A DNA stretch of 64,000 bases. Origin: Bacteroidota bacterium. GTDB taxonomy: Bacteria; Bacteroidota; Ignavibacteria; UBA10030; UBA6906. The stretch spans positions 62,001 through 126,000 of the forward strand of contig JAUQWO010000003.1 in assembly GCA_030835135.1 (NCBI GenBank), given 5' to 3'. Positions 54,679-64,000 of this stretch are shown piece after piece. The notes beneath the pieces are model-generated. The model was not told where the DNA came from and searched no databases. It was given only the letters and a program-made list of their open reading frames with translations. Position 1 is the first letter of the stretch. Each line of letters starts with the position of its first letter. The translations under genes were made by a program, and so were the position numbers.

Positions 54679-55249
54679 GTGCAGCAATCCTCCGGAGGAG
54701 AGGTGACCGGGCAATGTCCGCCGGCGACGTGAAGCTGTCGCTGATCCCTTTCGTCAGATCGCGGCCGATCGCATTGTAGACGGCAGCAACGTACAGCGAG
54801 CAGAAGAGCTTCCGTTCCCTGCGTAGGGTATCCCTGCGATCGATGCCGGCCCCCAGCAGGCGCCGAATGCCGAGCAGCACCGCCTTCCACGTTGCATATT
54901 CCTTGCCCAGCTCCTTCTGCGCCGCCTCCACCAGCCGCAGCCGCTCATCGGGTGTGATCTCTTCAGTGCTGGCGAACCACTCCACGTCGCCGTGGTAGCC
55001 ACGCACATTTGTCGAGAGCGGGGTGACCACGACGCCCTTCCCCACAGCTTCGAGGACCATCAAACGCCCATTCCACCATACGGCAAGTCCGGCATGCGAG
55101 TACGGGGACCCCGTAACCCACCGGATGACGCGGGAAGCGAGCGAGAGCCCCCGGTACAAGAGCACGTCGCCATTCTGGATCTGTACCCTGGCGTCGTCGT
55201 ACGCCATACGTTCGGGTGTGGTATGTTTGAATCGGGTTCGGGACCGCAT
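54653..55249 (-). CDS. YiiX/YaeF-like permuted NlpC/P60 cysteine hydrolase
   Basis: 198 residues from ATG 55249, preceded by AGGAG. The fold markers of the permuted papain-like YiiX family are present: [19 protein letters not shown], the catalytic His in [12 protein letters not shown] and the Cys in [16 protein letters not shown]. No signal peptide is evident. Members are predicted to cleave amide or lipid-linked bonds in the envelope; the substrate is unknown. The C-terminal coding end overlaps the end of the hybrid kinase gene on the other strand. Confidence 0.8.
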
Positions 55250-55418
55250 GGGAGACTCCTGATTGGTGGACCGGTGGCATAAGGTGCGAAAACGGCAGAA
55301 AGAATGCAATCAGGGCCGGTTGCATCTCTCACAGAAGTTCAGTATCTACGATGGTGTTCCTTGCGGGCGCAGCATATACCCCCGCTGATCTTCCCCACCT
55401 GCGCACGATCTCGACACT

Positions 55419-56396
55419 ATGGAGAATCGTATGACCGGCCCCGGCTTCAGAGACCTGCCTGCAGCGGTAAAGGCGGTCCTGATCCTGTTCATCGCCAAAG
55501 CAACGCTGGCATTCCTCGAGTACGTCGTCCCCTTTGTTGCACCTCCCATGCCCTTGCCGTTCGCCAGGGGGATCTTCTCGTTCGCGATACCTGCCGTCTT
55601 CATTCCGCTCGTCCTGTACTGGACCTTCCGCCGCTCACCGGCGACGGGATACTGGGGAACCATCGCCTACGTTCCTCTCAGTGTCCTCGCGAATGCGATC
55701 CTGGTGTTCACACCGTATTTTCTCGTCCGTCCGCTCGACATCCCGAACCCCGACCCCTATGCCCTGGCACGGAACCTGGAACTCTGGGGCCGGGCGATCA
55801 CCACGGCCGTTTCGTTGCTCCTCCTCGCGATGGTCCTCCGGCGGACGGTCCGGCGCTGGGTCAACCAGAGGGAAGAGCTCATTCTCAGCCAGCGGTATCC
55901 CTCCCGGCGAAGTCCATCCCTCGCGGAGCGCGGGGCATGGGTGTTGCCTATCATTTTCGGGGTGATCACACCCACGCTTGTCTGGCTCGCGGTCAATGTC
56001 GTCGTCGGGGGAACTCCCCCCGCCGATGCACTCATGGACACGCTCCTGGAACATCTGAAGGGCCGGGGGTTCCTGTTGGATGTGTTCAGTCTCCTGCCGT
56101 TCGTCGCTCTCGCGATCATCAGCCACTATAACGCGGGCCGCGTCCCCGGCATCACGCTCTGGAGCGTCACCATCGGTGGGATCATCGGCATCCTCGCCCT
56201 GCTCATTCCGGCATACTGGGTGGCCTGGGATACGATCTACAATGACGTCGCCGGCGACGAGAAGACCACCGGCGCACTCGTCTTCTTCTTCACACCGCTG
56301 TATTGTCTTGCCACCATGCTCGGTGGCATGCTGCTCGGATGGGTCATGGCGCGCATCATGCGACGCGGGGTCGACGATATCGTCGACGACATCTGA
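55419..56396 (+). CDS. Polytopic membrane protein of unknown function
   Basis: 325 residues (ATG 55431, four codons later, is an alternative start). Six to seven membrane helices, including AVLILFIAKATLAFLEYVV, FAIPAVFIPLVLYWTF, TIAYVPLSVLANAILVF, VLPIIFGVITPTLVWLAVN and TLWSVTIGGIIGILALLIP, with a basic cytoplasmic loop after helix 4 (RRTVRRWVNQREE). I do not recognise a family. It lies 37 nt upstream of the S9B peptidase gene and may be co-transcribed with it. Confidence 0.6.
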   Translation: MENRMTGPGFRDLPAAVKAVLILFIAKATLAFLEYVVPFVAPPMPLPFARGIFSFAIPAVFIPLVLYWTFRRSPATGYWGTIAYVPLSVLANAILVFTPYFLVRPLDIPNPDPYALARNLELWGRAITTAVSLLLLAMVLRRTVRRWVNQREELILSQRYPSRRSPSLAERGAWVLPIIFGVITPTLVWLAVNVVVGGTPPADALMDTLLEHLKGRGFLLDVFSLLPFVALAIISHYNAGRVPGITLWSVTIGGIIGILALLIPAYWVAWDTIYNDVAGDEKTTGALVFFFTPLYCLATMLGGMLLGWVMARIMRRGVDDIVDDI

Positions 56397-56432
56397 GCCG
56401 ATCACCGTTCCACAGTCAAACCGGGTACTCGT

Positions 56433-58679
56433 ATGAATCGGAACGTCACCCTGCGGCGCACAGGAATGGTCCTCTGCGCCCTTCTCTCCCTTGCGCCTGC
56501 CGTGATCGGAGAATCCCCACGGGAACGCCCATCCTTCGCGCAGATCTTCAAGAACGCAGAACCACGCCTCACCCGCCCGGTACCGAACGTGACCGGCTGG
56601 GCGGATGACGCCCGCTACATCGAGAGCCGCCGGTCACCCGGCGTGCCCCGCCCCGCCACCATCCTCGTCGATGCGGCGTCCGGCAAGGAACAACCTGGTC
56701 CCGATCTTCAGGAATTCGCGGATCTGCTCGGCACCGATATCGACCCGGCATCCTCCGTGACCTCGGCACTCTCCGCGGGTATCTATATCTACAATGCCTC
56801 GCATGATCTCATGTGCCTCGGCACCCGGGGGCACCGCGCCATGAAGCTCACCTCGGGGCCGGAGGAAGAGCATACGCCCGTCATTTCCCCCGACGGCAAG
56901 CATGTCGCCTTCACGCGGGAACATGACCTCTACAGCGTGGAGATCGCGACCGGAAAAGAGACCCGGTATACCACCGACGGCGCAGCGCTCATCTATAACG
57001 GTTGGGCTGCCTGGCTGTACTACGAAGAGATCCTGGGCCGCGCAAGCCAATACAGGGCGTTCTGGTGGTCACCCGACAGCCGTTCGATCGCCTTCTATCG
57101 GTTCGATGAGACTGGCGTACCGGAGTTCCCCATCTTCGTCGCCGACGGCGTACACGGAAGCACGGAGCGCACTCGCTACCCGAAAGCCGGGGACCCGAAT
57201 CCGCGCGTGCGCTTCGGGATCGTTCCGGTCGGCACGCCGTTGGTCACATGGGCCGGCTTCGACGAAACCGTGGATCAGTATTTCGGGCCGGTATTCTGGA
57301 CGCCCAACAGCAAAGCCGTGTTCGTGCAATGGATGAACCGCGGTCAGGATTCACTGGTGCTCTATGGCGTGACCCCCGGGACCGGCAAAGCCGAACGGGT
57401 CCTTCTCGAACATCAGGCTTCCTGGGTCGACTGGTTCGAGTCCATCCACTTCCTCCAGGACAATTCCGGGTTCATCGTTCTGAGCGACCGCAACGGTTGG
57501 CCCCACCTGTATCTGCACAGCATGTCGGGCGCGCTGCGCGCGCAGCTGACCGATGGCCCCTGGGCAGTCACGGGTGTTGAGGCGATCCATGACGCGGATC
57601 GGACATTGTTCTTCACCGCCCGCAAGGAAGCGTCGACCAGGACCGATCTCTACAGCGTCCGGCTCGATGGCAAGAAGATGCGCCGTCTGACCTTTGGCGA
57701 GTACACCCACACGGTGAAGGTTTCCCCGCATGGTGCCTACTTCACCACCCAGTATTCCTCCGTCAGCGAACCGCCGCGTCTCGCGTTACTCCGGGGTGAT
57801 GGCAAGATCATCCGCGAACTCGGCACAAGCAAGACCGAGGCATTTGACAGCTATGAACTCGCGCTCCCCTCGATGCTGACCATACCGACGCCGGACGGGT
57901 ACGCGCTGCCGGCGGTGATCACACGGCCATTCGATTTCGACCCCACCACCCGCTATCCGGTTCTGATCAGCGTCTATGGCGGCCCGAATGCCGGCTCGGT
58001 GTACGATGGATGGAAGTCGCTGGGCGGACAATGGCTCGCGCGCGAAGGCGTGATCCAGATGTCGGTCGACCACCGTGGCTCCGGCCACTTCGGCAAGACC
58101 GGGGCGGCCATGATGCACAGGAAGCTCGGGACCTGGGAGATGAAGGACTATATCGCGGTGGTCCAATGGTTGCGTGCACAGTCGTGGGTGGACAGCACCC
58201 GCGTCTGCATCACCGGCGGAAGCTATGGTGGGTATGTGACCGCCCTCGCCCTCACGGCCGGAGCAGGCTTTTTCACGCATGGGATCGCGGAGTACTCGGT
58301 CACCGACTGGAAGCTCTACGACTCGCATTACACAGAGCGTTTCATGGACAGCCCGGCGGAGAACCCCGAAGGATACCACGAAGCATCCGTGCTCACCCAT
58401 GCGCACACGTATCACGGATCACTGCGCCTCGTGCATGGGACCTCGGATGACAACGTGCACATGCAGAACACGATCCAGTTGGTGGACACCCTCGAGGACT
58501 TGAACAAGCAGTTCGAATTGATGCTCTACCCCGGTGGCCGACACGGATGGGGCGGTCCCAAGGCGGTCCATCTCCGCACCGACACCTACCGGTACTATTA
58601 CGAACATCTGATCCGCAAACCGTTCCCGGAAGAGCTCTTCAAGACGCTGGATGTGTCTTCGATGCGCCGGCGGCCGTAG
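56433..58679 (+). CDS. Secreted prolyl oligopeptidase family S9B (DPP-IV-like) peptidase
   Basis: 748 residues, an ordinary length for DPP-IV. An N-terminal signal segment (GMVLCALLSLAPAVIG), a beta-propeller domain of about 420 residues (EHTPVISPDGKHVAFTREHD, WWSPDSRSIAFYRFDE) and an alpha/beta-hydrolase domain. The propeller DPP-IV-type Glu region is seen as WLYYEEILGRA. Catalytic triad: S597 in GGSYGGY, D672 in HGTSDDNVH and H704 in GGRHGWGG. It should remove X-Pro or X-Ala dipeptides from peptides outside the cytoplasm. It ends 127 nt before the convergent ilvC stop. Confidence 0.93.
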   Translation: MNRNVTLRRTGMVLCALLSLAPAVIGESPRERPSFAQIFKNAEPRLTRPVPNVTGWADDARYIESRRSPGVPRPATILVDAASGKEQPGPDLQEFADLLGTDIDPASSVTSALSAGIYIYNASHDLMCLGTRGHRAMKLTSGPEEEHTPVISPDGKHVAFTREHDLYSVEIATGKETRYTTDGAALIYNGWAAWLYYEEILGRASQYRAFWWSPDSRSIAFYRFDETGVPEFPIFVADGVHGSTERTRYPKAGDPNPRVRFGIVPVGTPLVTWAGFDETVDQYFGPVFWTPNSKAVFVQWMNRGQDSLVLYGVTPGTGKAERVLLEHQASWVDWFESIHFLQDNSGFIVLSDRNGWPHLYLHSMSGALRAQLTDGPWAVTGVEAIHDADRTLFFTARKEASTRTDLYSVRLDGKKMRRLTFGEYTHTVKVSPHGAYFTTQYSSVSEPPRLALLRGDGKIIRELGTSKTEAFDSYELALPSMLTIPTPDGYALPAVITRPFDFDPTTRYPVLISVYGGPNAGSVYDGWKSLGGQWLAREGVIQMSVDHRGSGHFGKTGAAMMHRKLGTWEMKDYIAVVQWLRAQSWVDSTRVCITGGSYGGYVTALALTAGAGFFTHGIAEYSVTDWKLYDSHYTERFMDSPAENPEGYHEASVLTHAHTYHGSLRLVHGTSDDNVHMQNTIQLVDTLEDLNKQFELMLYPGGRHGWGGPKAVHLRTDTYRYYYEHLIRKPFPEELFKTLDVSSMRRRP

Positions 58680-58743
58680 CAGACGTGGAGGATGAGGCCG
58701 ACACCGGCGAGGCAACGGACAGATCATGTGGGACAACAACAGC

Positions 58744-58774
58744 AGCGGGGATGAGAGAAGCTCTCATCCCCGCT
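58744..58774. terminator. Strong hairpin between convergent S9B peptidase and ilvC genes
   Basis: AGCGGGGATGAGAG (58744-58757) pairs perfectly with CTCTCATCCCCGCT (58761-58774) around a 3-nt loop. The 14-bp stem lies midway between the two stops and can serve both transcripts; there is no T-run. Confidence 0.65.
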
Positions 58775-58806
58775 GTGCACCGTGAACCGCTGCGTCACCC
58801 GTTCGA

Positions 58807-59982
58807 TCAGCGCTTCCCCTTCTTTTTCGCCGGTCTCTTCGCGCGCTTCGGAGCGGCCTTTTTCTTTGCTGCCGTCTTCTTCGCGCTTTTCTTCGCTGCC
58901 TTCCGGGCGGGGGCCTTGCCTGCCTTCGCCCCTGCCCAGTTCTCCGGTCTCAACGAACGGACCGTGGCTCCGGCCTTCCACATCTCCATCGTCCGCCACA
59001 CGTCCAGTTCCCCTTCCAGCCTTTCGCGATAGTCCGGTGCACCGCAGGTGTCCAGCGTCCGTTGCGCCTCGGCGCCGGTCCTGACGCTCCGGTACAATTC
59101 TTCCATGACCGGTTTCGTCGCCGCTTCGAACTTCTTTGCCCAATCCAGAGCACCCCGTTGCGCGGTGGTACTGCACGCGCCGATCATCCAGTCCACGCCG
59201 TTCTTTCCCATCAACGGGTAGAGACTCTGTGTCGATTCCTCGACGGTCTCGTTGAACGCTTCACTCGGGGAATGCCCCATGGCACGCAGGACATCGTATT
59301 GTGCCTTCATCATGCCGGCGATCGCGCCGAGCAGGACACCCCGTTCACCGGTCAGGTCGCTATACACTTCGTTCTCGAACGTTGTCGGGAACAGATACCC
59401 GGAGCCGATCGCGATGCCGAGGGCGATGACCCGTTCACGGGCACGGCCGGTGGCATCCTGATGCACCGCGAAGCTGGAATTGATCCCGCTGCCGGCAAGG
59501 AAGTTCGCACGCACGGTGCGCCCGGCGCCTTTCGGGGCGACCAGGATCACATCCACCGAGGGGGGCGGCACCACGCCTGTCCGGTCACGAAAAACGACGG
59601 AGAACCCATGGGAAAAGCTGAGCGCCTGTCCAGCCCGCAGGCATGACGCAAGCTTCGGCCATTGCTCCTTTTGCCCCGCGTCCGACAGCAGGAATTCGAT
59701 AATGGTCGCCCGCGCAACGACCTCCTCGATCGTCTGGAACAGATTCTTCCCTTCCACCCATCCGTCTGCGATCGCATCCTTCCAGCCCCGGCCGCCCTTC
59801 CGCTGTCCGATGATCACCTTGATCCCGTTATCGCGCAGGTTCATGCCTTGACCCTGGCCCTGCGGACCGTACCCGAGGATGCCCACCACCTCGTTCTTCA
59901 GAATTTGCCGCGCGCGCGGCAGGGGCATCTCCTCCCGCGTGACCACTTCTTCCTGGACGCCGCCGAAGTCCATGATTGCCAT
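58807..59982 (-). CDS. ilvC: Ketol-acid reductoisomerase with histone-like Lys/Ala tail
   Basis: 391 residues; AAGGAG precedes the ATG. It makes 2,3-dihydroxy-isovalerate or -methylvalerate for valine, isoleucine and leucine synthesis. The N-terminal Rossmann domain has GILGYGPQGQGQGMNLRDNG, and the knotted C-terminal domain has SDLTGERGVLLGAIAGM and ETVEESTQSLYPLMGKNG, with the metal-binding Asp and Glu. The type matches IlvC of Bacteroidota, usually about 347 residues. The extra length is a tail (354-391) of Lys, Arg, Ala and Pro only, apart from single Ser and Thr and three Gly (19 of 38 residues basic). It lies 57 nt after leuB. Confidence 0.95.
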   Translation of the reverse strand: MAIMDFGGVQEEVVTREEMPLPRARQILKNEVVGILGYGPQGQGQGMNLRDNGIKVIIGQRKGGRGWKDAIADGWVEGKNLFQTIEEVVARATIIEFLLSDAGQKEQWPKLASCLRAGQALSFSHGFSVVFRDRTGVVPPPSVDVILVAPKGAGRTVRANFLAGSGINSSFAVHQDATGRARERVIALGIAIGSGYLFPTTFENEVYSDLTGERGVLLGAIAGMMKAQYDVLRAMGHSPSEAFNETVEESTQSLYPLMGKNGVDWMIGACSTTAQRGALDWAKKFEAATKPVMEELYRSVRTGAEAQRTLDTCGAPDYRERLEGELDVWRTMEMWKAGATVRSLRPENWAGAKAGKAPARKAAKKSAKKTAAKKKAAPKRAKRPAKKKGKR

Positions 59983-60039
59983 TGCTGTAACTCCTTGTGA
60001 TGGTGAAAGGGGAAACGCTCTCCGGCCCGCAGGCCGTTG

Positions 60040-61119
60040 TCACACCTGTGCTACACTCTTCTGGATCGCTGCGAGGATACTGTCCGCCACATCGCGCGTC
60101 GTCGCCTTGCCGCCAAGGTCCGGGGTGAGAATCCCCTCATCCAGAGTGACGTGGACGGCATCTTCAATGCACCCGGCCTCTGCTTCGAGTCCCAACGAAT
60201 GGCGCAGTAACAATGCCGCGCTCAGGATCGTGCCGACCGGATTGGCGATGCCTTTCCCCGCGATGTCGGGGGCCGATCCGTGGATCGGCTCATACAGACC
60301 CGGTCCGCCCGCACCGATGGATGCCGAGGGCAGCAACCCGAGGGAGCCCGCGATGACGGCCGCCTCGTCCGTCAGGATGTCGCCGAACATGTTCTCGGTG
60401 ACCACGACATCGAAGGAGGCCGGCGAAGTGACGAGGCGCATCGCCGTAGAGTCGACAAGCATGTTCTCGAATGCCACATCGGGGAATTCCAGCGCGACCT
60501 GTCCGGCAACCTTCCGCCAGAGCCGCGAGCTCTCCAGCACATTGGCTTTGTCCACCGATGTCACCTTCCGCTTCCGGTTCCGTGCAAGCGTGAACGCAAG
60601 CCGGACCACGCGTTCGACCTCGGGGGCGGAGTATGCAAGGGTATCCACGGCATGTTCGACCCCCTTCACCATGCGCGTCTCCTTCGGCTTGCCGAAGTAG
60701 AGTCCTCCGGTCAATTCGCGCACGACCAGCATGTCCACGCCGGCGAGCAGTTCCGATTTGAGGGGCGACGCCTCGGTCAGCGAGGGATGCGGTGCCACGG
60801 GGCGGAGGTTTGCGAAGACACCGAGGTGCTTACGGAGCGCAAGAAGACCGGTCTCCGCCCGGATCTCGGGTTTCACATTGTCCCATTTCGGACCTCCCAC
60901 CGCGCCCAGGAGCACGGCCGATGACGAGGCACACGCCTTCAGCATCTCATCGGTCGCAGGAACGCCATAGGCATCGATGGACGCCCCGCCGAATGCATAC
61001 TCCGTGAATGTGAACGTGTGGCCATAGAGCGCTGCGATGGTGTTGAGCACCTTCACGGCCTCGCGGGTGATCTCGGGACCGATGCCGTCGCCCGGCAGCA
61101 CAACGATGTGAGCCTTCAT
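60040..61119 (-). CDS. leuB: 3-isopropylmalate dehydrogenase
   Basis: 359 residues. Oxidative decarboxylation of 3-isopropylmalate with NAD+, third step of leucine synthesis. Diagnostic parts are [48 protein letters not shown] region near residue 140, and the late [20 protein letters not shown] and [17 protein letters not shown]. Its ATG overlaps the leuD stop (ATGA), so translation is coupled through leuC-leuD-leuB. Confidence 0.97.
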   Translation of the reverse strand: MKAHIVVLPGDGIGPEITREAVKVLNTIAALYGHTFTFTEYAFGGASIDAYGVPATDEMLKACASSSAVLLGAVGGPKWDNVKPEIRAETGLLALRKHLGVFANLRPVAPHPSLTEASPLKSELLAGVDMLVVRELTGGLYFGKPKETRMVKGVEHAVDTLAYSAPEVERVVRLAFTLARNRKRKVTSVDKANVLESSRLWRKVAGQVALEFPDVAFENMLVDSTAMRLVTSPASFDVVVTENMFGDILTDEAAVIAGSLGLLPSASIGAGGPGLYEPIHGSAPDIAGKGIANPVGTILSAALLLRHSLGLEAEAGCIEDAVHVTLDEGILTPDLGGKATTRDVADSILAAIQKSVAQV

Positions 61120-61739
61120 GCCTTTCCTCCTGCTGCCGCACGCGCCTGCTCGAACGCGGTGATGGCCGGTTCGTGTTTGAGTATGTATCCGAGTTCATCG
61201 ACCCCCTGCAGCAGACAGGTCCGCGCGAACGGATCGATCCGGAATTGTGCGGAGCCACCCGGCCAGGTGATCGTCTCCGCTGCGAGGTCGACCGTGACCT
61301 GCGTATCGCTGTTCCCGAGCGCATGCAGGGCAGCGCAGTCCGCCGCACCCAGCACAACGGGAATGATGCCGTTCTTCAGCGCATTGCCGCGGAAGATATC
61401 GGCGAACGATGTGCTCACCACCGCACGGATCCCGGCCCCTTTGAGTGCCCACGGCGCGTGCTCACGCGAGGAACCACAGCCGAAATTGTCGCCGGCGATC
61501 AGGATGGCAGCCCCGGTACGGTCCGGCCTGTTCAACGCAAAATCCGCGCGCGGTGACCCATCCGGGTTCCTCCGAAAATCCTCGAAGGCGTGTTCGCCGA
61601 GCCCTGCGCTGTCCGTGATCTTCAGGAACCGCGCGGGGACGATCTGGTCCGTATCGATATTGGCCGCAGGCACGGACGCCACGATCGATGTGATCGGACG
61701 GAACCCTCCGGCCGGTACGGTGTGTGCGGGGGTGCTCAT
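61116..61739 (-). CDS. leuD: 3-isopropylmalate dehydratase small subunit
   Basis: 207 residues, normal length. It forms the swivel domain of isopropylmalate isomerase with LeuC. Typical segments are [34 protein letters not shown] and [19 protein letters not shown]. The ATG overlaps the leuC stop and the stop overlaps the leuB start, both ATGA. Confidence 0.97.
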   Translation of the reverse strand: MSTPAHTVPAGGFRPITSIVASVPAANIDTDQIVPARFLKITDSAGLGEHAFEDFRRNPDGSPRADFALNRPDRTGAAILIAGDNFGCGSSREHAPWALKGAGIRAVVSTSFADIFRGNALKNGIIPVVLGAADCAALHALGNSDTQVTVDLAAETITWPGGSAQFRIDPFARTCLLQGVDELGYILKHEPAITAFEQARAAAGGKA

Positions 61740-63139
61740 GCCAAGCTCCTTACATCGGTCAATGTTCCTGTGACGGCGGATGCAGCGGCGGTGAGAGGCG
61801 ACGCAAGAAAGGTCCTGCTCCCCCGGCCCTGCCGTCCCTCAAAATTCCGGTTGCTCGTGCTGACGGCATAGTCCCCCGCCGCCACCTCATCACCATTCAT
61901 CGCGATGCACATGGAGCACCCCGGTTCACGCCACTCCGCGCCGGATTCCAGGAAGATGCGGTCCAGCCCTTCGGCCTCCGCCTGGCGTTTGACAGCCCGC
62001 GAACCCGGTACCACGAGCACCCGGACGCCCTTTGCCACAGACCGCCCCTTGAACACGGACGCTGCTGCGCGGAGATCCGAGATACGGCCATTCGTGCAGC
62101 TTCCGATGAAGACCACCTGAATGGGCTGCCCTTGCACCGCCTGGCCGGGCGTCAGTCCCATGTACTGGAGTGCATTCTTTAGCGTGCTCTTGCCCGCCGG
62201 TTCACTCACGTGCTCGGGATCGGGGATACGCCCCGTCACCTGCACCCCCATGCCGGGATTGGTGCCAAAGGTGACCATGGGTGCCAGGTCGCTGACCTCC
62301 AGCGTGATCGTATGATCATACCGTGCTCCCGGATCGGTGCGCAGGGTGTGCCAGATCTTCACGCTTGCATCGAGTTCTGTCTTGTCGATGCCCCGTTCGG
62401 CAAGATATGCGAACGTGACATCATCGGGAGCGACCATCCCGGCCCGCGCTCCGCCCTCGATCGACATGTTGCAGAGGGTCATCCGCTCCTCCATGGTGAA
62501 GTTGCGGACGGTCGATCCGGTATATTCGAACACATACCCGGTCCCACCACCGACGCCGATCTTCGCCAGGAGGGCGAGGATCACATCCTTTGCGGTGACG
62601 CCTTTCTGCAGCGTCCCTTCGATCCGCACCTCCGCCGTTTTCGGTCGCTGCTGCAGCAGACACTGCGTCGCGAGCACGTGTTCCACCTCGCTCGTGCCGA
62701 TACCGAATGCCAGCGCACCGAACGCACCGTGGGTCGAGGTGTGACTATCGCCACACACGATCGTCATCCCGGGCCGTGTGAATCCCTGCTCCGGCCCCAG
62801 AACGTGCACGACGCCCTGGTCATGGCTCTTCGTGCCGAACAGCCGTATGCCCGCATCGGTCGCATTCTTCTCCAGCGTGGCGATCTGGGCCGCAGCGAGC
62901 GCATCCGGCACCGCCGTTGCCAGCGTAGGGATGCTGTGGTCCACCGTCGCCACGGTCCGGTCCGGCCGGCGCACGCTCAGTCCGCGCCTCCGGAGACCCG
63001 AAAACGCCTGCGGCGAGGTCACTTCATGGACCAACTGCAGATCGATATACAACAACGTCGGGGCGCCGGGTTCCGACGCAACGACATGACTGTCCCAGAT
63101 CTTTTCGAACAAGGTTCGTGGTGCTGTGGCAGTACTCAC
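61736..63139 (-). CDS. leuC: 3-isopropylmalate dehydratase large subunit
   Basis: 467 residues from GTG 63139, overlapping the leuA stop (GTGA). An aconitase-family enzyme whose [4Fe-4S] ligands are visible in [15 protein letters not shown] and [13 protein letters not shown]. Other markers are [36 protein letters not shown] and [16 protein letters not shown]. It isomerises 2- to 3-isopropylmalate. Confidence 0.97.
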   Translation of the reverse strand: MSTATAPRTLFEKIWDSHVVASEPGAPTLLYIDLQLVHEVTSPQAFSGLRRRGLSVRRPDRTVATVDHSIPTLATAVPDALAAAQIATLEKNATDAGIRLFGTKSHDQGVVHVLGPEQGFTRPGMTIVCGDSHTSTHGAFGALAFGIGTSEVEHVLATQCLLQQRPKTAEVRIEGTLQKGVTAKDVILALLAKIGVGGGTGYVFEYTGSTVRNFTMEERMTLCNMSIEGGARAGMVAPDDVTFAYLAERGIDKTELDASVKIWHTLRTDPGARYDHTITLEVSDLAPMVTFGTNPGMGVQVTGRIPDPEHVSEPAGKSTLKNALQYMGLTPGQAVQGQPIQVVFIGSCTNGRISDLRAAASVFKGRSVAKGVRVLVVPGSRAVKRQAEAEGLDRIFLESGAEWREPGCSMCIAMNGDEVAAGDYAVSTSNRNFEGRQGRGSRTFLASPLTAAASAVTGTLTDVRSLA

Positions 63140-64000
63140 GCAGTGACCTCCATCTCGACTTTTGCCTGTTCCTTTTTCCTTGTCAGCGATGCCTGCGACC
63201 GGTTGAGCGCTTCGATGTACGCTTTCACGCTGCCGGTGATGACGTCCGTGCTCACGGCGCGCCCGTTGAACAACACGCCGTCGAATTCCACGCGGACGAA
63301 CGCCTCTCCGACCGTATCATGGCCATAGCTGACGGATTTCACCGAGTATTCGGTGAGCGTGCCCGCGATGCCGGTCACCCGCTCGATCGCCCGGTAGGCC
63401 GCGTCCACCGGACCATCGCCCGTTGCGGAATCGACCAGACGCGTCTCACCCCGGCGGAGTTCCACCGTGGCCGTGGGGCGCACACCGGTGCCGCTGCTCA
63501 CGTGCAGATTCTCCAGGTGAAAATATGAATCGAGCTCCACCGGACGCTCATCGAGGATCGCGACCAGCTCCTCATCGAAGACCTCCTTCTTCTGGTCCGC
63601 GATCGCGGTGAATTCCTTGTACGCCCGCTCCAGTTCTTCCGGCGCCAGCGTGTAGCCGAGATCGGCGTACCGCTGTTTCAGGGCATGCCTGCCCGAGTGT
63701 TTGCCGAGCACGAGAGTGCTGTGCTTGATCCCCACCGACTGCGGGGTCATGATCTCATAGGTGATCGCGCTCTTCAGCATGCCATCCTGATGGATGCCGG
63801 CCTCATGGGCGAACGCATTCGCGCCGACGATCGCCTTGTTCCGCTGCACCATCATGCCGGTCAGACTGCTGAGCAGGCGGCTGGAACGGAGCAATTCCTC
63901 GCTCACCACATCCGACTGCACGCCGAGGTATTCTCCCCGGGTCTTCAGCGCCATCACGATCTCCTCGAGCGCAGCGTTGCCCGCCCGCTCGCCGATACCG
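63136..64000 (-). CDS. leuA: 2-isopropylmalate synthase, C-terminal part (5' end outside window)
   Basis: The frame is open to the window edge, so only the last ~288 codons are seen. The visible part includes the end of the TIM barrel ([20 protein letters not shown]), the linker [12 protein letters not shown] with the zinc-site His, the [17 protein letters not shown] region and the C-terminal LeuA allosteric domain ([37 protein letters not shown]). The complete regulatory domain suggests leucine feedback inhibition. It heads the leuA-leuC-leuD-leuB order; a citramalate synthase is less likely given the partners. Confidence 0.93.
   Translation of the reverse strand, partial: GIGERAGNAALEEIVMALKTRGEYLGVQSDVVSEELLRSSRLLSSLTGMMVQRNKAIVGANAFAHEAGIHQDGMLKSAITYEIMTPQSVGIKHSTLVLGKHSGRHALKQRYADLGYTLAPEELERAYKEFTAIADQKKEVFDEELVAILDERPVELDSYFHLENLHVSSGTGVRPTATVELRRGETRLVDSATGDGPVDAAYRAIERVTGIAGTLTEYSVKSVSYGHDTVGEAFVRVEFDGVLFNGRAVSTDVITGSVKAYIEALNRSQASLTRKKEQAKVEMEVTA

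Overview
This is 64 kb of GC-rich, densely coding bacterial chromosome with no tRNA, rRNA, CRISPR array, transposase or phage gene that I can see. The gene content points to the Bacteroidota/Chlorobiota/Ignavibacteriota (FCB) group, probably a high-GC Ignavibacteria- or Kapabacteria-like lineage. Supporting markers are a DUF2911 protein, an M64 peptidase, an S9B peptidase, a sodium:solute symporter with a small membrane protein encoded just upstream, a Bacteroidota-type IlvC and many hybrid kinases. This placement is inference from gene families, not from a tree.

Layout. 1-4950 (+): end of an unknown membrane-anchored protein, a secreted PIG-L deacetylase, a small membrane protein and a sodium:solute symporter. 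10404-5022 (-): rhaA, NUDIX hydrolase, esterase, M64 peptidase and DUF2911 genes in one run, closed by a terminator. 15169-11190 (-): a tightly coupled nikR operon with a barrel-only TonB receptor, an ECF S component, a methyltransferase, and CbiQ- and CbiO-like subunits, which suggests nickel-controlled uptake. 15269-19360 (+): MFS exporter and polA. 24760-20809 (-): rplM-rpsI-rpsB-tsf-pyrH-frr. 33222-24850 (-): lpdA, lipB, a fused E1, separate E1 alpha and beta, E2 and lipA, so both 2-oxoacid dehydrogenase machinery and lipoate handling lie in one run.

33333-43790 is the most unusual part. On the minus strand is a sensor kinase with a heme-type extracytoplasmic domain plus an NtrC-like regulator whose sigma-54 contact loop is altered. 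Divergent from it is an operon for a Tat-type four-cluster ferredoxin, an NrfD-like quinone-interacting membrane subunit and a 13-heme cytochrome c (an Hmc/Nrf-like electron-transfer complex). That operon continues into a second heme-domain kinase, whose ATPase domain carries a zinc-ribbon insertion, and two response regulators with GcvH-like output domains that lack the lipoyl lysine; one of these is membrane-anchored. I infer a respiratory complex co-encoded with a redox- or ligand-sensing signalling system on the same membrane.

43851-64000: gdhA, a Gfo/Idh/MocA oxidoreductase, DUF2721 protein, pyrophosphatase, a lipoprotein, two large hybrid signalling proteins (one lacking the phospho-acceptor histidine), a YiiX-like hydrolase, an unknown membrane protein, a DPP-IV-type peptidase, and the branched-chain amino acid run leuA-leuC-leuD-leuB-ilvC on the minus strand, with IlvC bearing a histone-like Lys/Ala tail. 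Five candidate promoters share a TTG-type -35, exactly 17 bp of spacer and a TA-type -10.
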